NCBI GenBank assembly: GCA_002449695.1
Contig: DJXI01000085.1
Coordinates: forward strand, 1 to 47,901
DNA length: 47,901 nucleotides
Source of the DNA: Verrucomicrobia bacterium UBA7008
GTDB taxonomy: Bacteria; Verrucomicrobiota; Kiritimatiellia; RFP12; UBA1067
Direction of reading: 5' to 3'
The notes beneath the pieces were generated by a model. That model was not told the origin of the DNA. It searched no databases and saw only the letters and a list, made by a program, of their open reading frames with translations. The translations under genes and the position numbers were made by a program. Positions 41,468 through 47,901 of this stretch are shown piece after piece (the first letter of the stretch is position 1; each line of letters opens with the position of its first letter).

Positions 41468-42724
41468 CGTCCCGTGGCACAGGCGGGTGCGGACGACCGC
41501 CCCGGGCGCGACCGCGGCCGCCTCGCGCAGCACCGCGCCCTTTTCGTCCGTCGTCAGCGAATAGCCGCGCTCCAGCACCGCATAGGGCGAAAGGAGCTTG
41601 AGGCGGGTTTCGGCCGTCGCGACGCGGTGCCCGGCTTCCGCGAGACCCGCCGCGAGAAGATGCGCGAGCGCCGCGTCCGCCCGCTCCAGCCGGTGCGCCG
41701 TTTCAACGAGCCGCGCCGTTGCGCCGTGCGCCAGTTTCGCGCCGGCGCGCTCCAGCCGGTGCGCCGCCTCGACGGTCCGCGCGGCGAGCGACCGCGGCAG
41801 ATCGCCCGCGAGACCGTCCACCTTCTGCGCATACCATTCGTACTTGCCGCGCAGCGTCGCGACGAGCGCCGCCTGCGCGTCGTCGATCCGCCGCACGAGC
41901 TTTTCGCGCTCCGGCACCGCCAGCTCCGCCGCCATCGACGGCGTGCCCGCGCGCAGGTCGGCCGCGAAATCGCACAGCGTGAAATCCGTCTCGTGCCCGA
42001 CCGCCGAGATCGTCGGCACGCGCGAGGCGGCGACCGCGCGCACGAGCCGCTCGTCGTTGAAGCCGTACAGGTCCTCGAAGCTGCCGCCGCCGCGCCCGAA
42101 GATGATCAGGTCGGCGCGCCAGCCGTCCGGCGCGCGGTTGAACCAGTCGAGGCCCGCGAGGACGGAGAGCGGCGCGGACGCGCCCTGCACGACGGCGGGA
42201 TAGAGGCGGATCTCCAGCGCGGGGAAGCGCCGCATCAGCACGCGGCAGAGATCGTGGACGACGGCGCCCGCCGGGCTCGTCACGAGGCCGATGCGGCGCG
42301 GCAGGAACGGCAGCGGCCGCTTGCGCGCGGGATCGAACAGCCCTTCGGCCGCGAGCTTCGCCTTCAGCTCCAGATAGCGCTGCATCAGCTCGCCTTCGCC
42401 GAGGAGCCGCGCGCGCAGGACGACGAACTGGTACTGGCTGCGCGTGCCGATCGTCACGCGGCCGCGCACCTTCAGCTTCGCGCCGTCCTTGAAGCCGTTC
42501 TGCGCGGCGCAGGCGTCGAACGCGCCCTTGAACATCACGGCCGAAATCTGCGAGACGGAATCCTTGAGCGTGAAGTAGGCGTGGCCCGACGGGTAGCGCT
42601 TGAAGCCCGTGATCTCGCCTTCGAGGTCGATGACGGGGAACTGCCCCTCCAGCGTCCGGCGGACGGCGGCGGTCAGCTCCGAGACCGTCCACACGCGCGG
42701 CATCGCCCTCTCGTCACCGGCCAT
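41447..42724 (-). CDS. xseA: Exodeoxyribonuclease VII large subunit
   Basis: The product has 425 residues, a normal length. An OB-fold N-terminus (WTVSELTAAVRRTLEGQFPVIDLEGEI) precedes the catalytic domain (RIGLVTSPAGAVVHDL, IIFGRGGGSFEDLYGFNDE, SAVGHETDFTL). A helical, coiled-coil C-terminus ends in the usual LSPYAVLERGYSL. The small subunit XseB is not in the window. It degrades single-stranded DNA to short oligonucleotides. ATG at 42724 overlaps ftsW by 11 bases. Confidence 0.93.
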   Translation of the reverse strand: MAGDERAMPRVWTVSELTAAVRRTLEGQFPVIDLEGEITGFKRYPSGHAYFTLKDSVSQISAVMFKGAFDACAAQNGFKDGAKLKVRGRVTIGTRSQYQFVVLRARLLGEGELMQRYLELKAKLAAEGLFDPARKRPLPFLPRRIGLVTSPAGAVVHDLCRVLMRRFPALEIRLYPAVVQGASAPLSVLAGLDWFNRAPDGWRADLIIFGRGGGSFEDLYGFNDERLVRAVAASRVPTISAVGHETDFTLCDFAADLRAGTPSMAAELAVPEREKLVRRIDDAQAALVATLRGKYEWYAQKVDGLAGDLPRSLAARTVEAAHRLERAGAKLAHGATARLVETAHRLERADAALAHLLAAGLAEAGHRVATAETRLKLLSPYAVLERGYSLTTDEKGAVLREAAAVAPGAVVRTRLCHGTLTSVVT

Positions 42725-43931
42725 CCGACCGCCCCCTCGCGACGACCCTGGCGAGGACCTGCCGCTTGCGGTCCTGCACCGAATGGAGACCGACCGAGAA
42801 GATCGTCCCCACCGCGAAGAACGCGCTCAGGAGGTTGGTGCCGCCGTAGCTGAAGAACGGCAGCGCCATGCCCTTCGTCGGCATCGCCTCGCAGACGACG
42901 CCGAGGTTGAACATCGCCTGGAAGAAGATGATGAAGCTCATGCCCAGCACGAGGAAGCGCCCGAACCGGTCGGCGGCGTGGCGCGCGATGTAGATGGACA
43001 GCGCGAAGAACGCCGCGAAGAGCGCGATCACCGCGATCGAGAAGAAGAGCCCCAGCTCCTCCGCGCCGACGGCGAAGATGAAGTCGGTGTGCGCCTCGGG
43101 CAGGTAGGCGTGCTTCTGCATCGACTCGCCCAGCCCGAGCCCCCAGATGCCGCCGTTCTGGATCGCGACGCGCGCCATGTACGCCTGGTACTCCGCCGGA
43201 TCCATCGTCGCGAGCGACGGCGCGGCGTGCGCGGCCGATGCGGCCGCCGCCTCGCCGCCCCCGCCGTTGAAGAGCGCGAGCAGCTTGTTGAGATAGGGCG
43301 CGAGCCGCCGCATGCGGTTCGCGTTGAGCGACAGCATCACGATGAAGCCGATCACGCCCGCGCCGATGAACGGCAAGAGGTGCAGGAGGCGCGTGCCCGC
43401 GACGAACATCACGAGGAAGCCCGCCGCGCCGACGACCATCGTCGAGCCGAAGTCCGGCTCCTTGAGGACGAGCGCCGCGAGGACGGCGATGATCAGCGCC
43501 GGGCAGAGCGCGCCGCGCCGGAAGAGCTCCACGCGCCAGCCCGCCTTGTCCATCCACACCGCCACCGCGATCACGGCCGCGAGCTTCGCGAGCTCGCTCG
43601 GCTGGAGGCGCAGGGGGCCGCACGACAGCCACCGCTGCGAGCCGTTGATCGCCGGGAAGAGGAAGACCGCGCCGAGCAGCGCGACCACGAGCAGGTAGAA
43701 GAGCACCGTCAGCACGCCGTGCTCGCGCCACTGGCGGTAGTTGAAGAACGCCACCGCCACCGCGACGACGATGCCGGCGACGAGATAGGCCGCCTGCCGC
43801 TTCATGAAGAAGTAGGCGTCGTTGTGCAGACGGACGCCGTTCGCCTCGCTGGCGCTCGACAAAACGACAAGGCCCAGCGCCACGAGAGTCGCGACCACCA
43901 GGCCCAGCGCGTAAAGTGCGGACTTGCGCAC
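42714..43931 (-). CDS. ftsW: SEDS-family peptidoglycan polymerase FtsW (cell-division type)
   Basis: The product has 405 residues and ten hydrophobic helices. It has the SEDS motifs NGSQRWLSCGPLRLQPSELAKLA, KEPDFGSTMV, EAHTDFIFAVGAEELG and PFFSYGGTNL. It polymerises glycan strands at the septum with a class B penicillin-binding protein. An Ala-rich insert (GGGGEAAAASAAHAAPS) lies in the large periplasmic loop at about 227-245. The GTG start is five bases after the LysM gene. In this cluster it follows murD and precedes xseA. Confidence 0.92.
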   Translation of the reverse strand: MRKSALYALGLVVATLVALGLVVLSSASEANGVRLHNDAYFFMKRQAAYLVAGIVVAVAVAFFNYRQWREHGVLTVLFYLLVVALLGAVFLFPAINGSQRWLSCGPLRLQPSELAKLAAVIAVAVWMDKAGWRVELFRRGALCPALIIAVLAALVLKEPDFGSTMVVGAAGFLVMFVAGTRLLHLLPFIGAGVIGFIVMLSLNANRMRRLAPYLNKLLALFNGGGGEAAAASAAHAAPSLATMDPAEYQAYMARVAIQNGGIWGLGLGESMQKHAYLPEAHTDFIFAVGAEELGLFFSIAVIALFAAFFALSIYIARHAADRFGRFLVLGMSFIIFFQAMFNLGVVCEAMPTKGMALPFFSYGGTNLLSAFFAVGTIFSVGLHSVQDRKRQVLARVVARGRSDGR

Positions 43932-43936
43932 GTCGA

Positions 43937-44962
43937 TCAGAGGAGCGTGCCCGCGGGGAGCTTGATGATCTGACCTTCCTTGAGCTCGTCCGTCGGGCTC
44001 AGGTTGTTGAGCTCGCGGATCTCCGACGGATTCAGGCTGAAGCGGATGGAGAGGTTGAGGACGTCCTCGCCCTCCTGCACCTGGTAGCTGTCGCCGTCGG
44101 TCGCGTCCACGGCGGCGACCGGCGCGGGCGCCGGGGCGTCCGGCGTCAGAACGGTGCCCTCGGCGGCGGGCGCGACGTCAGCCGCCGGCTCGACGACCGG
44201 CGCGGCGGGCGCGGCCGTCGGCTGCGCCGGCGCAGGCGAGGCCGCCTTTGTCGCCGCAGGCGCCTTCTTCTCCGTCGCGGGGGCCGCCGGCTTCGCCGCG
44301 CCGGCCTTCACCGGGACCTTCAGCTTCTGGCCGACGACGATCCGGTCGCTCGTCAGTGCGTTCATCTCCTTGAGCTGGCGGATGTTGATGCCGCGCGGAT
44401 AGGCGATCGCGCCGAGCGTATCGCCCGACTTGACGACATACTCCTCCGTCGCGCCCGTGTAGGTCGCGGGAGCCGCCGGCTTCGGCTGCGGCTTCGCGAA
44501 CGCGCCGTCCGGCACCGTCTGCTCGCCCACCTCGTGCTGGCCGGGGATCTTGAGCTTCTGGCCGAGGCGCACGACGTCGCCCTTGAGCTGCGGGTTCGCC
44601 GCCTTGATGGCGTCGATCTTGACGTTGAACCGCTTGGAGATCTTCGCGAGGTAGTCGCCGCGCTGGACGATGTACGTCGTGTACACGGGCTCGGCCGGCG
44701 CCGGGGCGGGCGCATCCGCGTCGCGCGTGACGGGCGCGACCTCGACCGGCTGCGGCACGGGACGTTCGTCGACCGTGACGACCGGCTCGACGATCTCCAC
44801 CGGCTTCACGTCCGGCGTCACCTCGACGGGCCGGGCCGGCGCGGCGGGAACGTTCTTGACCTCGTTCTGCACCTTGCCGTTCTTGTTGACGTAGTTGGGA
44901 TCCTTGCAGCCGGCGACGACCGCGAGGGCCGCGACGCCGAACACCACACCGAGCTTGTTCAT
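43937..44962 (-). CDS. LysM lipoprotein
   Basis: The product has 341 residues. A lipoprotein signal ends in VVAGC (Cys19). Three LysM domains follow, at about 97-140 (YIVQRGDYLAKISKRFNVKI), 172-216 (YVVKSGDTLGAIA) and 294-338 (YQVQEGEDVLNLSIRFSLNP). They are joined by Pro/Ala-rich linkers. LysM binds N-acetylglucosamine in peptidoglycan, so it is probably a periplasmic septal or wall-binding protein. It lies between murD and ftsW with an ATGA overlap, pointing to division. No hydrolase domain is seen. Confidence 0.85.
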   Translation of the reverse strand: MNKLGVVFGVAALAVVAGCKDPNYVNKNGKVQNEVKNVPAAPARPVEVTPDVKPVEIVEPVVTVDERPVPQPVEVAPVTRDADAPAPAPAEPVYTTYIVQRGDYLAKISKRFNVKIDAIKAANPQLKGDVVRLGQKLKIPGQHEVGEQTVPDGAFAKPQPKPAAPATYTGATEEYVVKSGDTLGAIAYPRGINIRQLKEMNALTSDRIVVGQKLKVPVKAGAAKPAAPATEKKAPAATKAASPAPAQPTAAPAAPVVEPAADVAPAAEGTVLTPDAPAPAPVAAVDATDGDSYQVQEGEDVLNLSIRFSLNPSEIRELNNLSPTDELKEGQIIKLPAGTLL

Positions 44963-46044
44963 TTTTCTTTTATTCCTTCTCGTTTGACGAGTTGCGCGAA
45001 GACGTCCCCGCGCTCCCCGAAGTTTTTAAACTGGTCGAAACTTGCGGTTCCGGGCGAAAGGAGCACCGTCTCGCCCGTCTCCGCGTCGCGCATCGCAGCC
45101 TCGACAGCCTTTTCCATCGTGCCGCAGATTTCGCAGTCGACGGCGTCGGACCAGGCGGAACGAAACTCCTCCGCGCATCGTCCTATAAGATACACTTTTT
45201 TGACCCGTTTCGTCAAGGGGGAACTTGCAGTTTTTGGGTCGTCGCCCTTGGGAAGGCCGCCCGCGATGAGGCGCACGCGCGCGCCCGCCATCGTCACGCC
45301 GGCCGCGAGCGCGGCGACGGACGTCGCCTTCGAGTCGTCGATGTAGCGCACGCCGTTCAGCTCCGCGACGAGATTCATGCGGTGCGGCAGCGGCGCGAAC
45401 GCGGCGAACGCCGCCGCGATCGACGCGTCGTCCAGCCCCGCCGCGCGCAGCAGCGCGACGGCCGCGCAGCCGTTCGCGCGCAGGATGTCGTTGTCGAAAT
45501 ACGAGCCCGCCAGCAGCGCGCACGCGGACGCGTCCGCCGCGCAGTCCCACCCCTTCACCGGCCGGCGCGTCATCCCGAGGAGCTTCAGCTTGAGCGCGTG
45601 GTAGAGTTCGAGCGAGCCGTGGCGGTCCAGATGGTCCGCCTGAAGGTTGAGGACCGCCGCCGCCGCGAACGTGTCCGGCGGCAGGTTCGTCGTCTCAAGC
45701 TGGAAGCTCGACACCTCGACGACGGCCCAGTCGCACGCGCCCACCGCGCTGACGGGCAGCCCGTAGTTTCCGCACGGCACCGCGCGCCGCCCCGCGCGCG
45801 TCAGCGCGTCCGCGACGAGCTTGACGACGCTCGACTTGCCCTTCGAGCCCGTCACGGCGAGCAGCTGCACGCCGCGCGCCTTCAGGCCGCGCACGCCGAA
45901 TTCCAGTTCGCTCATCACGCGGACGCCGGGACTGGCGACGACGAGATCGGCCTTCTCGACGACCGTCACGTCGTCGCCGCGCGCCGCGAGCGCCGCCTGC
46001 GCCGCCTGGCCGCTGCGGCCGAACCCGAGCACGACCGCCTTCAT
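44959..46044 (-). CDS. murD: UDP-N-acetylmuramoylalanine--D-glutamate ligase (compact MurD)
   Basis: The product has 361 residues, well below the usual 430-450. The ATP loop is VTGSKGKSSVVKL, followed by VVEVSSFQLE, NLQADHLDRHGSLELYHALK, HRMNLVAELNGVRYIDDSKAT and LIAGGLPKGDD. The N-terminal UDP-binding domain is shortened by roughly 40 residues and the central domain by a similar amount. The catalytic signatures remain. It adds D-Glu to UDP-MurNAc-L-Ala in the cytoplasm. ATGA overlaps join it to genes on both sides. The shortness may be lineage-specific. Confidence 0.88.
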   Translation of the reverse strand: MKAVVLGFGRSGQAAQAALAARGDDVTVVEKADLVVASPGVRVMSELEFGVRGLKARGVQLLAVTGSKGKSSVVKLVADALTRAGRRAVPCGNYGLPVSAVGACDWAVVEVSSFQLETTNLPPDTFAAAAVLNLQADHLDRHGSLELYHALKLKLLGMTRRPVKGWDCAADASACALLAGSYFDNDILRANGCAAVALLRAAGLDDASIAAAFAAFAPLPHRMNLVAELNGVRYIDDSKATSVAALAAGVTMAGARVRLIAGGLPKGDDPKTASSPLTKRVKKVYLIGRCAEEFRSAWSDAVDCEICGTMEKAVEAAMRDAETGETVLLSPGTASFDQFKNFGERGDVFAQLVKREGIKEK

Positions 46045-47117
46045 CGCGCGCCCTCGGCCGAGAGGACCTTCTTCACGCGCGCCACGTCCGCCTTTGTCAT
46101 GCCCGTGCCCGACGGGAGGCAGAGGCCGCGCGCGAAGAGGTCTTCCGCCACCGCGCCGCCGTAGACGCGGCAGCGCCGGAAGACGGGCTGCAGATGCAAC
46201 GGCTTCCAGACCGGCCGCGCCTCGATGTTCGCCGCCGCGAGCCGCGCGAGCGCCGCGTCGCGCGCGGCCGTGTCCGCGAGCAGCTTGACCGTCAGCCAGT
46301 GGTTTTCGCCCGCGACCGGCGGCAGACAGCCGTCCGCGCCGTACGCGGCCGCGATCCGGCGGCGCTTGTCCAGGATCTTCCCGAGCCGCCCGAGCTGCGC
46401 GAGGCCCAGCGCGGCGAGGAGGTTGCTCAGGCGGTAGTTGTAGCCGACCTCCCGGTGCTCGTACCAGACGGCCGCCTCGCGCGCCTGCTGGCTGCGCTTG
46501 CGCGCGCGCGCCGCGAGCGCGTCATCGTCCGTCAGGAGCGCGCCGCCGCCGGACGTCGTGATGATCTTGTTGCCGTTGAAGGAGTAGATCGCGCACGCGC
46601 CCGCGCTCCCGGCGGGGCGACCGTTGTACGTCGCGCCGACGGCCTCGGCCGCGTCGCTGACGAAGACCGCGCCGTGACGCCGGCAGAGCGCGTCGATCGC
46701 GTCGTAGTCGCAGCAGCGGCCGTAGAGGTCGACGGCGATGACCATCGTCGGGCCCTTCGCGTCCGCGAGCGCCCGCGCGAGCCGCGCGACGTCGATGTTG
46801 CCCGTCTCGTCGCTGTCGACGAAGACGAGCTTCGCGCCGCGATGGTACGCGGGGCCGACCGTCGCGATGAAGGTGAGCGTCGGCGCGATGACCGTCCAGC
46901 GCCGGTCGACGCCGTATTCCGCCATCGCGAGATCGAGCGCGGCGGTGCCGCTCGCGACCACGACCGCCTGACGGCGGCCGGCGCGCGCGGCGAGGCGGCG
47001 TTCGAACGCATCGACCATCGGCCCGCACGGCGCGACGTACTTCGAGTCGAACGCCGCCGCGATCGCCTTGCGTTCCGCCGCGCCCACGTACGGCGGCGAC
47101 AGGAAAATCCGCTTCAC
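46041..47117 (-). CDS. DegT/DnrJ/EryC1 family sugar aminotransferase
   Basis: The product has 358 residues. Typical features are VVVASGTAALDLAM, DAAEAVGATYNG and the PLP-binding Lys in YSFNGNKIITTSGGG, followed by VGYNYRLSNLLAALGLAQL. It transfers an amino group to a 4-keto (or 3-keto) nucleotide sugar such as UDP- or dTDP-linked sugars. The product may feed the surface glycans made elsewhere in the window. GTG at 47117, with GGAAGGGG upstream, is 20 bases after the serS stop. ATGA overlaps murD. Confidence 0.88.
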   Translation of the reverse strand: MKRIFLSPPYVGAAERKAIAAAFDSKYVAPCGPMVDAFERRLAARAGRRQAVVVASGTAALDLAMAEYGVDRRWTVIAPTLTFIATVGPAYHRGAKLVFVDSDETGNIDVARLARALADAKGPTMVIAVDLYGRCCDYDAIDALCRRHGAVFVSDAAEAVGATYNGRPAGSAGACAIYSFNGNKIITTSGGGALLTDDDALAARARKRSQQAREAAVWYEHREVGYNYRLSNLLAALGLAQLGRLGKILDKRRRIAAAYGADGCLPPVAGENHWLTVKLLADTAARDAALARLAAANIEARPVWKPLHLQPVFRRCRVYGGAVAEDLFARGLCLPSGTGMTKADVARVKKVLSAEGAR

Positions 47118-47136
47118 GGCCGCGCCCCTTCCGCCG

Positions 47137-47901
<765 letters not shown>

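Overview
The window is GC-rich and densely coding, and almost every gene lies on the minus strand. The only plus-strand genes I support are a small secreted lysozyme-like protein at the left edge and two Hsp20 chaperones near 41 kb. The gene content points to a diderm (LPS-making) bacterium. It includes ADP-heptose synthesis, a heptosyltransferase, a Wzm/Wzt-type exporter, a phosphoethanolamine transferase, FtsW and MurD. It also has very large secreted proteins built from InlB/Listeria-Bacteroides repeats, an ECF sigma factor and a Bacteroidetes-type ParE. That mix fits the PVC group, perhaps Kiritimatiellota. This is inference from gene content; there is no rRNA gene to confirm it.

Layout from left to right. 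0-7 kb: lysozyme-like protein; an ECF sigma factor with a probable membrane anti-sigma protein; CvpA-like, TPR lipoprotein and phosphomannomutase/phosphoglucomutase genes; parE. 6.7-14.7 kb: two large secreted repeat proteins, a metzincin protease and a beta-helix protein, which share a near-duplicate C-terminus. 14.7-28.7 kb: an eight-gene surface-glycan operon read right to left. Its order is wzm-like permease, wzt-like ATPase, GT8-GT2 fusion, a 1341-residue four-part fusion, GT2, TagD-like cytidylyltransferase, RgpF/TagF-like fusion and a GT-C-like membrane protein. 28.8-39.1 kb: an eight-gene lipid-A-core type operon. It holds a YrbL-like membrane kinase, phosphoethanolamine transferase, GT10, heptosyltransferase, hldE, gmhA, a phosphatase-kinase-GT2 fusion and a WbaP-like initiating transferase. 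39.3-40.5 kb: a third kinase preceded by a small internally deleted copy of the YrbL-like gene. 40.6-41.4 kb: two hsp20 genes. 41.4-47.9 kb: xseA, ftsW, a LysM lipoprotein, murD, a DegT aminotransferase and the 3' part of serS, which runs off the right edge.

The most interesting region is 14.7-40.3 kb. I read it as one surface-polysaccharide island in two or three transcription units, two of which share a duplicated promoter. It encodes a phosphorylated, phosphoethanolamine-decorated heptose core and an ABC-exported glycan that may carry glycerol-phosphate and pyruvyl groups. Four consecutive proteins (ATPase, GT8-GT2, the four-part fusion and GT2) all end in charged helical or coiled-coil tails. 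The longest tail is a perfect-register 28-residue repeat encoded by an 84-bp minisatellite. A scaffold or molecular ruler for chain length is an attractive, untested explanation.

Most junctions inside the operons are 4- to 20-base overlaps (ATGA or GTGA), so translation is probably coupled. Several units start at a TATACT -10 element only 6 to 11 bases upstream of the start codon, suggesting leaderless or very short-leader transcripts. No gene-free stretch exceeds 300 bases, and I saw no tRNA, rRNA, CRISPR array, insertion sequence or prophage.
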